DNA from: Takifugu bimaculatus
Taxonomy: Eukaryota; Chordata; Actinopteri; Tetraodontiformes; Tetraodontidae
DNA: 64,000 bases
Reading direction: 5' to 3'
Assembly: GCA_004026145.2 (NCBI GenBank)
Contig: CP034994.1
Coordinates: forward strand, 13,124,009-13,188,008
Positions 46,476 to 60,534 of this stretch are shown piece by piece. The notes below the pieces were generated by a model. That model saw only the letters and a program-made list of their open reading frames with translations. It did not search any database and was not told the DNA's origin. The position numbers were made by a program, and so were the translations under genes. The first letter of the stretch is position 1, and each line of letters begins with the position of its first letter.

Positions 46476-49400
46476 CTACTCTTGCTGAGCCTAATTTTAC
46501 AGTCTTGCCAGATGGGTCCAGCACCCTTGTTACCCTGTTCAGGTCAGATCCAATCAGATCAAATCAAAACAGATTAGATCACAAGACCAATTACATCCTC
46601 CTTTCTTTAGAGGCTGTGGGGGAGACTATGAGCACTTGGTGGGTGGGGGAGCTCAGGTCATCATTGCTGCAATAAATAGGATAAAATATATAAAAAGAAT
46701 AAACAATAAAATATTTGTTGGTCTTGTTAAATTTTTTGGTTTCCATAGTGACCAATCAATGTACGAAGATATCCTCAGTGACAGAATAAAAAAACCAAAA
46801 CACTTTTATTAGCCAAATGAAATTTAAAAAGGTAGTTTAATTGCTCTTTTACTCTCAAAAAGTAACTGCTATCAGTAAAATGTGGTAAGATGGTGCCCAC
46901 CTGCTGGCCAGAGATACTTTAAACAGGTCAGGGAGCGAGAGACAGACCCAGACGGGGGGGGCAGCATCAATCTGACAACCTGCTAAAGCACTTATCTGCT
47001 CAGTGACAAGCGATGCCAGATATGAGGAACATTTGTTGTATCATCTCTTAACACGGGATCTTACATACATGATGTAAAACACACACATGCTGTATTTGTC
47101 ATTGCCTTGTTTAAGCTTGTTGGTTCTGAGGAGCAGAAAAAAGCTCAACAGACTTTCCAGGTTTTTCCCTCTGTACCTAAAATATGTCCTACAAATCATT
47201 CCACATACTCCTGCTGTGAATCATGGTAAATCCTGGGCTGTAATCGAAAGCGTTACTGAAATTTCTCCGGCAAAGAAGCAAACAATTTAAACAAATGTAA
47301 TAAGACTAAACTAACACGTGGACCTGACTCCATACTGTTACGAAGAAATTCTGCAGTTTGCAATTTCTTTCTTGTCATGATTAATATGTAAACATCTATC
47401 TGGACATTTGGTGCCTGTATAGTATTTAATATCCACCACAGCCCCTTTTCACAGGTGTTTCCTTTCATAAGCTGTAGTAAAATAAACTCTCTTTTTTTCG
47501 TCTCTGTTCAGGGTATCTTGAGAGTATCAGTTGAACGGGGAGCCAACGTGCAGATACTAAAAAGAGCAAGACTTTGGCAAGGATCCAGCAGCTCCATCCT
47601 GCCGTTTCCTGACTTTCTTCTCCTCAAATTTCTCTCTGTGAGTCGGCCTGTCACATCTTTAAATTCCTACCTTTATTTCTGCCGGAGTCTGAGCCGACGT
47701 TCCTCTTTTCTCTCACAGCTATGGGCCAAAGGTAAACTTCAGGGACACATGGAGGCCGGTTCTGGATCTTAACGGCATTAACAGAGTCCAAAACCAGTCA
47801 GCTGCACCTGTGCTGCTGCAGATGTTGACCTGTTGTCATTTATTTGCCTTTGAATCGACACCATTGCGTTCATTCACTTGGAGCTCAGACTCCCTCATCT
47901 GAATTCCAGCTTGACCTTCCTGATGTGGAATCATTTTGGCTTGTTTTGTTTATTTTCAGTCTGAGGGCTGGAATAATTGGCAACTGCCTTGAGAGCTGCA
48001 GAGCAATTTCTCTGAAGAAATGGCAAGAACACAGACAATAGCATTTCGCTTCCCATTGGAAGGAATTTGTCTTGGAAAAAATGATAATAAGCTTGCCTTG
48101 TGTGTGCATGTGGCCCCAGTTTAATCATTCCATGAATGCAACCAATTAAAGAAGTAATTATTTCAGCACAATGTGCAGGTTTTTATGTGCAGCTTGAATT
48201 AGCTTAATGTAAATAACCAATTATTAGATGTATCAAATGTACTCGAAATCATTTTCTCAAATGTCACTTCAAAAAACAGAAATAAGACAGCGTGACTTAT
48301 TCTTTGATTCCAATGTCACATTTGATTGTGATACACGTGGATTTATTTGAATCAAAGTGTGGAATTGTTGTGGCATTTGTGAAGACAATCCAAAGTAAAC
48401 AGCGTTTCAGCTGAGAGAGAAGTCCAGCACTAATTGTATTTCTGAAAACGGGGGAAACTGTAGAGTGAAACAATACAGCTCTTTGTGCTGCACGTATGTT
48501 TTATGCAGGCTTGTGTAAATTGGGCAACCTGAGTGAGCAATGCAAATCCAATTAAATTCAAGCAGCGAGAATTTCTTATAATGAGCTGTGGTTTGATGCT
48601 TATTAATAAAATAGCCAAATTACAGAGGGGGGAAAAGCTTCATGTGCTGCTTGTTTGCCTCACCAGACCCACACCCAACACTCCTATGTGAGCCAGGGTG
48701 AGCACACAATTTAGATGCAACTCTGTTCTTGAAAAGATACCGTAAATGTTTAGGTCCTCCATCTGTTCTCCAAGCAGCCAAGTTTGGGCAGTGATGTGCC
48801 TGGACCAGATATGATCTCAGATGTTAATGCATAAATAAATTGTTTGCATTCAAATTTTAGGCAGTGCTGGGCAACAAGCTTTAACAAAAAGAAAAGACTA
48901 ATGTGAACGCACATTAAGACCTCTTGATTTTACTTTCAAATGGCCAATGATGTAATCCTACTTAATACTCCTTTAATCAACTCCTGGCTGCCATCTGGGA
49001 CCGCGCAGCTCTTTTGGCAACCGGGTTAATCCAGAGTCAGAACATAATGTTTTAGGGTTTTCTACAGTTTGGCCACGTCCTCACACTTGTGCTGGTCCCC
49101 TGTCAACACACCCTCTCCCTGTGATGGACAGCCAGTATGTGGGAGGCCAGTTCTCTGAGCCGCCAAAGCAGGGAGAACACAATGATTACCATGTTCTCGG
49201 GACCAGAGGTGTATATGACCTTGACACTCAGCAATCATTCCCTGAAAAATGCTTAAACTTTTGGCATGGTCACACCAATAACTCCCCACTGCCGGTGAAA
49301 CTCTACGATCCCACATTAGATGAAGCCAGAGGGAAGAATACTTCGAAGAAATGCGTGGACAAAGCCCGGAGAGGAGCAAATCAGAAACAGCAAGAGAAAG

Positions 49401-52400
49401 AGGGAGAGGCAGCAAGCTATGGAGGGGTGGGCTACAGATAGGCAATGAGATGGCAGGGGAATTTAGCAAATAATGGAGCATGTGATAGTGCAGCAGGAAC
49501 GGAGACCAAGGGGAGTTTAAGGATGGCGTAGGAGGTGGGATTAGGTCTGGAACACAAAGAGGAAAGTTTCGGCCTTGGAATCGTTTAGAGGCGACCCGAA
49601 TATAGCTGCATTTTAATTGTCCCTTTACTATTGTGTTCCAATTCAAATCGGATTAAGCAAAAAATAAGAACAACACGTCTGCCTTTATGACCCCCATCCT
49701 TCTTCCTTTTCCATAAAGTAAAAAGTGTAAGAGCTGTTTTCCCATCCATGAATTAAAAAGATACAATAATCATCACATCTGAAAGTAAATAACAACTCCA
49801 TCGATGCCTATCTCAGACAAAATCAGTAGCCGCTGTTGCCCTGACCAAGCCCTTTTATTCAACATCTGTGTCAATTTCTCTGAAAGAAAAGAAAAGCAAA
49901 GAAAATTGAATCAGAGTCATCCTGGTATTCACCTTCACTTGATTCACATCTGATATTGTTGAGATCTAACAGCGTGTTTGCATGCAACACTTTGACCGCA
50001 TGTGGTTGCAAACGGAACAGCCGGAGGACGAGTCACCCAGGTGAATCTGCAGCGGAAACGAGCAAAAAAGGCAGATACTCTCGGGCGACACGTAACTTTT
50101 CCATGAGAACCAATGTGTTGTGTCAGCCGCTGTAATCGGGGTGTGAGCTGGAGGCGCAGACTGGCATATATGTTGCGTCAGATACCAGGATGTGCTTGTA
50201 TCGTTCATGTTTATTTTGGTTTTGTAAAGACACCACATCAATTATTGGTCATTGTTTATGACATCCTACTGCATTATTTCGATCAAGGGGAGTTATGGGT
50301 TTATTCTTCATCTTTCCCGAGTTTCTTTCCATTCTTTCCAGCCTTTACCGTTTAGGTGTGTTCCATGTGAGCCTCTCTGTTCTAAAAGCTCCTGAATCCT
50401 CAGAAGAGGGTAAAAATGCAAAGATGTCATCACCCCCTGTCATTTGTCTGATTGCAGACTCACCCATCTCACTAAAGACTTGACCCGGTCATTTTCCATT
50501 CTGTGTGGTCTCTACATCTCTATCGCTCTCTCTCCTTTTTTGTTTGTGCCTCCTTTACCCCTCCCCTGCTCATCTTCCCCACTCCGGCTGATGTCAACCA
50601 CCTGTCTGCGTGGGACCTCCCAGGCCTGTCCTCCGTCTGTTAGCGGCCTGCTGTGTCCAGAGCGAGAGCACAGGCGCGGTGAAAGAGATGGAGCGTCTGC
50701 TTTCTAGCTGCACCAGGGTTGTTGATAAATGAATACTTTTTAATGTTCAACTCACAGACTTAACACAGAATCCAGAAAAGAGGGATGGCTTCCAACGGCG
50801 TCGGCACACTAAAAAAAACCTCCTTGTGAAATGCCATGAATCCTTGTGTAGGTAGTAAATTTCCTCGCACTGAACATTGTATTTATTAAGATAAGGAGTT
50901 CTGTTTTGTCCACAAAATCGAGCACAACAAGTTATTTTCTGTGCTGGAGCTAACCTCTGTGATTATAGCGTATCCAACGCAAACACACTTGAGCCTATAA
51001 ATTATCATATAGCCGTGTAGCCACATGTACAAACACATTCCTCCAGCACCGGTAGGGTTTTAGTATTCACCTCTGTGTTTTTTGTGTTAATCTTTTTGTA
51101 CAACCTTAATGATACGAAACAGCAAGGCATGTTTGATTTGTTTATTTGAGGGTTTGAAGTGAATTTGAAGAGTTCATCTTTAGAAAAGAAAACCAGATAA
51201 TTAGGATTAAGGGGATAGACAGTGAGAAGAAAAGGGCAGCAAGAATTCCGAAACCGGACTTGCAGTGAGTCAACAGAGGCTGCGGTGCTGTTAGCATAGT
51301 AGTAAAGAGTGCCGCAAATATCCAAATGATTTAGTGATTTATCAGCTGCTGCGTGTTTTTGGCCTGCATGCACACACATGACAGAGTAGAGCTATTGCAG
51401 GAAGCCATAAAGGTATTCATGGGGAATGAACAGGCATGTCTGCACACCGAGATGTCCTTTTCCCAGCGTAATATAAACAAGCAGGCAGACACGGGCAAAC
51501 ATAACGCTTTTAAAGGAGCACCTGTCCAAATCAGATCTTCAGAAGCCAAACACAAAGCCTCAAAGGCCTCAGCAGACCTGGATTCAGATGTCAATATAAA
51601 GAAAAGTCCCAGCGGTGTGTGCTATTCTTGATTTTGCACCATGCAAAGGGGCTGGCGAGCAGGTCCATATGGGATGAAAGGTGCTGGGACAAAAGAAATC
51701 CATCCACGTCAGACAACAATTCCATCCCGGTGACGTTTCAGATGTCAAACAACATTAGGTCAGATTTCCCAAACATCTTGAGTGGTTGTTTGTAAAAGAG
51801 AAGTCAAGGAGAATAAATGCAGAACGAAAATCGGGAGGTGGTCATGTTGCCAATCTTTCCCGCTGTGCTGTCCTCTCCTGCGCCACGCCGTTCAGGAGCC
51901 TGAACTGCGCTGACCTCTGGATCCCCCCTTTCAATGGAGAGCACAGGCCTCCATCGGACCTCGAACCCTGACCTTTTACCTACGGAATTCAGACGACAGT
52001 TCACCCGGTTCACATTCTCTGCTCTGACCTGTGCCACACAGCCAGACACCACAAAGCAACCACATCTTTCTGTGTTAAACCGGTGAAGCCCACAGCTTTG
52101 TTTTAGACTTCAAAACATTGTCTGTTTCCCACAGACCTCGAGAAGTTCTTTCTTGTCCAAAATGGCATAAATTATCTAAATGAAGGCAACAACGATGCTC
52201 TAATTTTGTGCAGGCAAAGCAAGCAGCACTGATACCGACATTAACTAACAATGATTTTATTATTTACCAAACATGGTGACCTTTCGTCTTTATGACATTT
52301 CTGTTTCTCGTCTTGAAGAGCAGTGGTTGGTTTCCAACCCTCGGGTTACGAAGCCGTGTTAAACTCACGCGTCCAGGTGTGCTTTCCAGGTGTCCTATAC

Positions 52401-52619
52401 AACACTGCAGTCTAGACGGTAAACACTTTCGCTTCTTTACATCTTAAAGGGGAGGATCTTCCTCCTATCATAACATGGATGAGCATTATTCCATAGACCT
52501 AAATGCCTGTTGACAGGATGGCTTCATTTCTCACCTGAAGGAAGGTGGGAAAAAATAAACTCAGATTTGTCTATATAATCTAAACTTGTGCACCCATACA
52601 CATACACACATGCACTCCC
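46476..52619. other. Gene-poor sequence between the Tc1 element and the telomere-like repeat
   Basis: No supportable gene. A minus-strand open frame of 194 codons at 49062-49646 has no recognisable motif. AT-rich, low-repeat DNA at about 48.1-48.65 kb is a candidate conserved noncoding element. Confidence 0.5.
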
Positions 52620-52990
52620 TTGTATTTCACACATTGCAGGGACTTTGACATATACTACTAGACATATACTACTCATCTCCCTAATCTCAACCATCCTAAC
52701 TAACCCCCTCACTTGAACCTGGCCTAAATTCAATCCTCAACCTTAAAACCTTGTCTTAACCCTCAAAAATTACTTTGAAGTTCTGGGGAGTTTCAGAGGC
52801 ATATTGCTTTACCCAGATCCTAAGCCTAACCCTAACCAACCCCATCACCCTAACACTGACCACAACCCTAACCTAAACCCAACCTAACCTCTACCTTACA
52901 ACCATGTCCTAACCTTCAAACATCCTTTGATGTTCTGGGGACCAACCAAAATGTCTTCTTTGCTCATAGAATGCAGATTTCTGTACTTAG
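52620..52990. repeat. Telomere-like CCCTAA-rich tandem repeat adjoining (CA)n
   Basis: Two degenerate units are seen. CCTTAAAACCTTGTCTTAAC (from 52741) recurs as CCTTACAACCATGTCCTAAC (from 52894), and each is followed by a TTTGA(A)GTTCTGGGGA block, a spacing of about 153 bp. Between them lie many CCCTAAC/CCTAACC words. This matches a dispersed fish repeat in which CCCTAA words precede GGGGACC and a CA tract. Confidence 0.7.

Positions 52991-52993
<3 letters not shown>

Positions 52994-53062
<69 letters not shown>
52994..53062. repeat. (CA)n microsatellite
   Basis: About 34 perfect units directly downstream of the telomere-like repeat. Confidence 0.95.
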
Positions 53063-53067
<5 letters not shown>

Positions 53068-56000
53068 CAACACAGCGAAAGCTGTAATTCAGCTTCAAAG
53101 GGAAACCTGAGAGGTCATGAATAATCACAGACATCTTTGTCCGCAGGGGAAAACAGCACTGTCCATCTGCCCTCTATATGTGTACATCTACTGATCAGGC
53201 TTTTCTACTCTCTGTTGAATGTGTCCAGAGAATTGCATCATTTCCAGTTTAAATGTCAACCAAACATTCACGTTACACAAACTCAAACACAGAATTCAGA
53301 GCAGAGAACCAGGTGGTTGGTTAGAGGAACGTCAGAAATGTTGTTCTGTCATTACATAAAGACTCCAATCATCACTCTACACTGGGCTTCGGTTTAACAC
53401 ACTGTCTACCAGGGGAATGCCATTTGATGACATGAGTTGTATTGCCATTGAAGTGACAGCTGCCTCGTCCTGGACGCGCTGTGATGTCATAGCTCTGCAA
53501 CCTAGCGTTACCTCATCACAGTGAATAATGTGTGTAAAGGGAACAGCGAGGGAGTTCTTGGAGCTCCTGGATTAACATTAGTAAAAGCCCTGTGGAAAGG
53601 GATGATCGCATGAGCAGCACTGAAGTTTTATAGTTTTCAACCTCTCTCACACATGTCCTGGTAAACAATAATGGAATTTGGAAGATTACCAAAAGGTGGA
53701 CTGTTCGGAATCAGTCGTTTGTTCTGCTTGGCAGAAACACAGCTATGGTCACATCTGAGTATTGTTTTTATTTATTTATTTGCAGAAAACGTTGAGAAAC
53801 ATTGAGTGCTTGAAAAATCGTGACCCCCATCCTCCGCTGACATCGGAGCAGAGTGCGGATGGCTAATTCATTCATGGATCACATCTAGCACCCAAACATC
53901 ACGAAACAACTGATAAAACATCGTCTGAACCAGACTCTCCTTGGACAGACGTGTGAATGTTTTTAAACCGAAGAAACTGTAAAAATAAAGTAATTAGGAG
54001 GTTCCTACTTTTGTGTCCCTTTGCTGCTCTTTGACCAGAAAAAACATCCTCAAAGTCAAAAGCCTTAAAAATGATTTGATGACCAGTTTCTTTATCACAG
54101 TTGCAGATTTATAAAGCAGGTTCTGAATGCCGCAGGTGGGTCTACATGGACTTCAGTACCCATACAGAGGTCACTGATGATATACAGCCAAACCGCCAAC
54201 CTCCTTCCTTTTCCACTTTGGACCAACACAGAGGTGATGAAAATAGAGCCGGCTTGCGGCGGCAGCAAAAATACCCCCAAAAAACAGCTCGTAAACAATA
54301 GTGAAAATGTATTTTCACGCAGGGAGCAGTGCTGTCCTCCTGAGAGAGCTTCACCCGCTGGCCTGCGCTTAAAGGTTTGATGCATTTCTTCTGATCCAAC
54401 ACAGATGTACACAACGAGCACACAATGTGCAGATGGTGAAAATATGAGCGGACTTGTCACTTATGTTGTGTACTGTGTGTTTCTTTTCATCCCGGTCCAG
54501 CCAGCTCATCTACTCCATCTGCCTTAGATTCCAGAGGGATCAGAAACATTCAAATGTGTCCGACATTTGCTGCACCTATAGGAGAGACTGCGGGTGTTTG
54601 CGTTCACAAATATTGGCTTGTTGTGACATTCCTCTGCTACCGAAGCACCAAAAGGAATTCCCTCGTAGGAGTGGCAGGCGTGAGGTCTTTCAAAGACACA
54701 CTTGTACACATGCGTGATTACACATGAATACAAATATAACTGGATAAAACAATTGATCAGCTGCACACCCATACAGGCAGCAGGCCCCGCCCAGTTCCAA
54801 GGATAACCTCTGCAACATATTTCCAGTTGGACATTGGAGCTCATCAGAATCTACAAGTCCTTTAAGGGTTGTGTAACATGAGAAGAGTGAAAGACAAATA
54901 GAAAAAGAAGGGGAGAAAGACTGACAGAAAAAAGGGAGAGAGAGAGAGAAGGGGAGAGAGGGAAGGTAACCTGATGTCCCTGGAGTTTTATGAACATTCA
55001 ATTGGTTCCCATTAAGGTTTGGAGGACCCCATTTTATCCCCAACTTTACCTCTGTTCTGCCCCTCGCTTCCTTTATCAATAAAATCATATTTCTCTTGGT
55101 ACTCAGCATGAATTGTTCACCTCAACAGAGAACTGCTGCTGAGTTCCACCACAAACCAGAGACTCCACTTTCACTTAATGACAGGTACGGGCTAAACTTT
55201 CGGGCCAGAGGCAGGAGCTCTCCTGCTGCTGAGGTGCACGCATTAAAAACACATTGAACAGGTTTGGTTAAAGACCAAAGGCAGGACTCACCTCTCTATT
55301 AAACTCCTTCTCTCCTCTCCTCCCAGTGAGAGACAACTTCCAGATGAACTCTTTTATAATCCCCCTTGCTCTCTCCACGCCAGTCAGAGCAGAGATGATC
55401 CTAAACTCCAAATCCCGCTCCTGGTTTTTAAAGCTGTGAGTCCAGGTCTGAGGCCATTCACGTCTGTCTGTCTGTCTGTCTGCCTGCCTGTCTGTCTGCC
55501 TGTCTGTCTCCCTCCCACACTCTTTGGGAAATGGATTGTTCAAAAACTTTAGTCCCAATGCTGCTCCCTCCCTCCCGCGTGGCACCCGACAGGGTCCTAG
55601 TGCCTTCCCATTCAGGTTGCATCCTGAGACTATGGAAAGTTGCTTGTAATTTGTACATAGTTGTCACTTATCCTCAAATTCCATTTTCATTTTTACAGTT
55701 GGGGTCCCAGTTGGGTCAGGGTTTAAGCTGGGACTGACAGAATCGCTGCTTTCCGTCACGCGTCACCTTGGAAACGGTCTTGGTTGGTGCACATGCTTGA
55801 ATCAGCAGCAGCCACCGATTCAAGAGCATCGCAGAAAAGTTCTCAAAAGTCTGATATAGATCTTAGACTGCAATCCTGTGACAGTCATTTAGGAACAGTG
55901 CTTTGATGGTCTGTTGCGTCTAACTGCCATATCCCTTCAACCTGGTAGAAAGTAACCACGCCCTACATTCAGCAGAGCCCCCCCCCAAGGCCTCAGTATC

Positions 56001-59000
56001 ACAACAGCCCCTCTGATATGTTCCTCCTGATTATGCATCTTCATTCTCCTTTGCTTTTGTCCTTTATGGATTTCTTTCGTCTTTTTTCTGACCTAAACAG
56101 TATCATTGTCAGAGCCCCTGGCGCTGAGCAGACGGCCATCCCGCCCTTCTGTTCTGACAGACAGAAAAAGAGAGGTGGGTGGCAAGAAAGAGAAAAATTG
56201 GTGAAAGGAAGGATTGTGTGTCAGTGTCATCCTTGTTTTCTCCTGCGTAAGGGCAAATTTGTTTTCCTAACCGAAACACTGAGGTTTGTTGCTTCTAATG
56301 AAGAACTAATGCAGGTGAAAATCTGAGAAGGGTCTCTCTCTTCCTGCTGTAGAATTTTGACCGCCAGTGGTGGATTCAGACTAAAACGGGCATTTCCCCA
56401 AAGCATTTCTGAGCTCTGTATGTGACATTTTCTCTCTCTCTCTTTCTCCCTGTCCGAACTGCCTCTGCCCTTGTTAACAGGCCCCAGTCTGAAAGGGGAA
56501 ACCCCCTAGTTGAACTTTGAACTTGCACCCCTCACTGTGGCTGGTTAAGGGTGAAAACTGCTGAGGAGAAGAGCACTTCGGGGTGGGAAGGTGGAGAGAA
56601 GGTCAGGAGCGCACCGATATACTCAGATTTCAGACAATTTCAGACTTGAACCGTTCTTGCGGAGCTTGCTGCATGAGCTTGATACCCCGGACGAGGGTTT
56701 ATGCGTTGTCAGTGTGTCTGCATTTAAATTCAAATTGAAATTAAAGTCTGCAAATATCTGAAGTTGTGCTCTAGCAGTTAGAAATGCCTTATTGCATTCA
56801 CTAAAACAACACAATGTTCTCATTATTTCCTTTCTTATTTTTCCGTCTGATTTGGCAGTTTACCTTAGGATCCACCCGGATGCACTGTGCTTTACTTCCA
56901 GGCATTTAACAAGAGGTTAATTCAGAGCCATATGTGATATGTATCTGAATTATATCTGAGAGAAGTGGTTTAAAGGGTTCCTTCCTGGCACACAAGCCTG
57001 CTCAAACAGACAGCCCTGCTCGTGTCAAGGCGCGTGTTCCCCATTCATCTCAATTATTCCAAGAATGATGTCATGCCTCTTTAGACTGTTTTTGTGCGCC
57101 TGCATTTACGTTTCTGATGCTTGCTGTCGACTCAAAGATGATATGGGGATGACAATAAAAGAGTTGCTAAGTTATCATCGGCATTTTAAAGAAAATTCTG
57201 AGCAAAGAAATGGCTTTGTGCACGTGCACAGAGAATCCTCAGCTATGGAGGCGTTACCTTACCATTAAATATTGTTTCTATGATGCTCCCATTAGTTAGA
57301 TTTTAAATTTGAAACCAAAAAACAACTTTTTATCTGCTAAGCCAGACAATCAGCCACTGATGGACACTTCCTGCCAGTGTCACCTGTATGTCACAGGTGA
57401 GGAAGGTGCCTGAATGGCTTGATTTCACCTGCGCTTTTGTTGACTATGTGGCTGCGTATGTGTCATCCCATGAGGCGGCTGAATGGCCGGTCCTCGGCAT
57501 ATTGTTGAGTTTATGGGGCCGTCCTCCTACACCCTCATGGTGGCCTTGCGCTGACGCATCCATGAAGCCTCTTCACTCATTGACTCTTCTGTCCCCTTCC
57601 TCCCACAGCCTGGCCAGGCAGAATCCTACTATTGTCCCAATGCATGGTGTAGCAAACAGTCAGACACATGCTTGTGTACACATGTACAACATTTCCAGAT
57701 GGATTCCCAATTCCAAATATATATATAAATATATGTTTGCTGATGGTTAGCCAGTTTTTCCCACAGTTTGCCCTCCAATTTCCTCTCAGTGGAAACCATG
57801 CACGTCATTAAACCCAATCTCCCCGTGTGTGTTTACTCACGCTCGTGTATGTTGCTGTGGTTCTGCTCTCTGTAAGTCACCATCAACCTTTAGCCTCTCG
57901 CACCATTGTTTCCATGACCACTGCTACTGTGACCAGTTCCCACAGATGTTGGCAAAATGTAGCATCTGACAACATCTTGTGTTCATTTTCCAACAGGGTT
58001 TATGGGTTTAGGTTAAAGCCAGAGGATGAGAGAAGGCTTTAGGGTCCTGCATCTGAACTGGGCTCCATGTTATTGCCAACTCCTTAAAAATTCACTTTTT
58101 TGTCAGAAACTGAGACATGAGAAGCATTTTCATGGCCAAGAAGCCATTTTAAGACTCTGTCTCTGTAAAAATGAAAGAAGTTAAAATAAATTACAAATAT
58201 CTGTCAGCATTATGGTGATTCTTTTTGTTAGCAGGCTGTTTCTCACACACAGAGGGCATTGTGTCCTGTAATGGAACCCTGGCCTGAGGGTCTGGGTGCA
58301 GCTCACAACTCCTAGATGTGTAGGCTTAGATCTTGGCCTCCGAACATATTGTTGCAGTTACATAGTCTTCTTGAGTGCATACAATATGTGACACATTCAG
58401 CCTGATAAAAGGGAAGGAGCACAGGGTTTTTGTGAAATCACATAAATCTGAGAGAAAGGCAGAATGTATGGAATAACGTGGAGCACATTTCTCATGTTGG
58501 AGAATGGAGATAAAAAACCAAAACCAGATACAAGATGAAACCGCTTGGCTCGTGTCCTCACCCATGTATCAAAATTTATTATGAAGTCAACCATTCTTAC
58601 AAATGCGGCGAGAGAACAATGGCCCATTCACACCAATTTTGACAAATCTCCTTCAGATCTTTTCACATGAACATTTACAGGAATATATCCTCCTTTAAAC
58701 ACTGGTTGTATAGCTATAACAGAATATTTCCACTTTTCTCCACAAACGTGAACCGTCTGTGACTCACACATTAAACCAGCACATGTCAGAATTCTTCCCC
58801 CCTGGGCAAAGAGCTCTCACGCAAAACAAATATTCGCTTTAAAACCTAATTACACCACCCCGTCCATTCGTGAAAATCGGAATTATATAATATATGAGCG
58901 GCGACAGATAACTGTTCTTCGCTCCTTCCAAGAAACTCTTGAAATTGATTTGAAATCAAAGGGGCTACAAGCATTAGAAGCAAATCCTGTGTGTCATCTG

Positions 59001-60112
59001 CTCTCTCTCACATTTTCCCTGGTGTCATTATCCAGCTGCACTTATTCATGTCAAAAACAGTCTTCAGTATTTTATACATTAGCAGCAGTTTTGCACTATT
59101 GCTGCAGATAAAAACCATCTGTTCATTTTGAAGCGCTTTCCTCCCTTTAAATTCACAGATAAAGTTAAATAAATAAACAACTAAAGGACACTTACAGGAA
59201 TTACTCGAGGTGTCATTTGATTTGTGATAATGTAGTTATCATTTACATTTTCAAATTGAAAACGATTAATGCTTTTTAGGAAAGAAATGGGCATTATTTG
59301 CTCCCTCCTTCTGCTCTCTTTCATTTGGGCTCCCCTGGGTGGGCGTGGCTCCCCTCGTTTTTCTGGTCATTGGCCACCTGCTCTGCCTCTGTGTTCAGCT
59401 CACCTGGCCCTCATCCACACCAATCAGTTAAAGGTAAAAAGGCATGAAGGTCTGGTCCTTCTCCCTGTTATTCTGAAGTTTATTGTTGAATCCACATGGT
59501 ATTTTGGTGTTGGGCTGTTGGGGAAGTCTATACATTTACGTTTGTGGCCTTGATCTCTGGTTTTTGGGCTGTTTTTTGAAACAATTTTTGAATCACATTT
59601 TGGGACCAGGAAAAGGACCCAAAAGCTACCCAGTCATCTTTTCTCTTTTACCATCCAGCTACTCTCTGTTCGACAGGCCAGTCACGCCCAGCCTCCTGCC
59701 TTGGGCCCATTATCCACAGTTATTTTGTGCATTGTTCTTCCTGGTCAAAGTGATTCCCTCAAGTAGTACAAGTGCCCTTAACACAACAAGGAAACAAATA
59801 ATGATGTGCATAAGACAGTTAATCTAGTTTGTCCAGATTAGACACCAGTTCAAATTCACATGGAAAATGTTCTAAATGATACATTAGCTCAGCCTGTAAA
59901 ACAAAAATAGCAACAACTTTGGAAAAAGCCTTGATTCTATAGAAAATTGCCCAGCCACTATGGCAGCCAGATTTATGACACTGGGGGGCTGCGTTTCTCA
60001 CATGTTTGTGCAGCAAAGAATTCAAAGTTGTAACCTCAGGGTTTAACAAGAACATTTTATAAGACCACAGAAAAAAACAATATGCTAGAAAGTCTCTGAT
60101 TATAATGTACAT
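53063..60112. other. Gene-poor sequence
   Basis: No recognisable exon or RNA gene. A GA-rich stretch occurs near 54900-54965 and a CTGT/CTGC microsatellite at 55463-55508. Confidence 0.5.
55463..55508. repeat. (CTGT)n/(CTGC)n microsatellite
   Basis: About 11 tetranucleotide units alternating CTGT and CTGC. Confidence 0.9.
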
Positions 60113-60534
60113 TGTTGGATCGCGATACCTTTCAAGTGTAGCTGCCGATCCGCGTGTTCTTTGAATGAAGACTTCGAGAAGAAATGTACCAATTTCAAAA
60201 TGTATTTAACAATAGAACCAATTCCAGATACAAATATTACAGAGCTCCGGGCCAGTTCATAACCCTAGCAACAACAGAGTCAATTGCCAGGGCACGAAGT
60301 CTGACAACCTAACTATCCCTTGGCCCAGTCTTTTATAGAAACACACAAATTCTCAATGTTCATGCAATCCAATCCAGATCCCCTGCTGGGATGGCCTCGT
60401 CCTCTTCCTCCAGTCCCATTTGGTGTTGGTAGAGTTCTTCTTTTCCATTGTTTTCCCAGGTAGCCAGATCCCATTCTTCATGCAAATGTGATCATCAACC
60501 CCCCTGATGTCGCGTTTACAATGAGTGTTTGACA
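60113..60534 (-). mobile_element. LTR of a retrovirus-like or Gypsy-like element (remnant)
   Basis: Read on the minus strand, this 422-bp segment starts TGTCAAACA and ends GATCCAACA (TG...CA termini). It has a TATA box (TCTATAAAAGAC, about 60328-60340) in mid-segment and an AT-rich possible poly(A) zone, in U3-R-U5 order. Immediately upstream, on the minus strand, is the purine-rich CAGGCAGGGGG (60545-60535), which fits a polypurine tract, so this would be the 3' LTR. Beyond the other end there is no primer-binding site. I found no matching 5' LTR and no target-site duplication. It is a decayed remnant. Confidence 0.5.

Noticed and set aside
49062..49646. 194-codon minus-strand open frame
   Set aside because: Low-complexity Pro/Ser/Leu-rich translation with no motif, no obvious splice context, and a competing frame on the other strand.
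51950..51990. GGTCAGGGTTCGAGG on the minus strand, resembling a tRNA/SINE B box
   Set aside because: No matching A box or tRNA cloverleaf could be found at the right distance.
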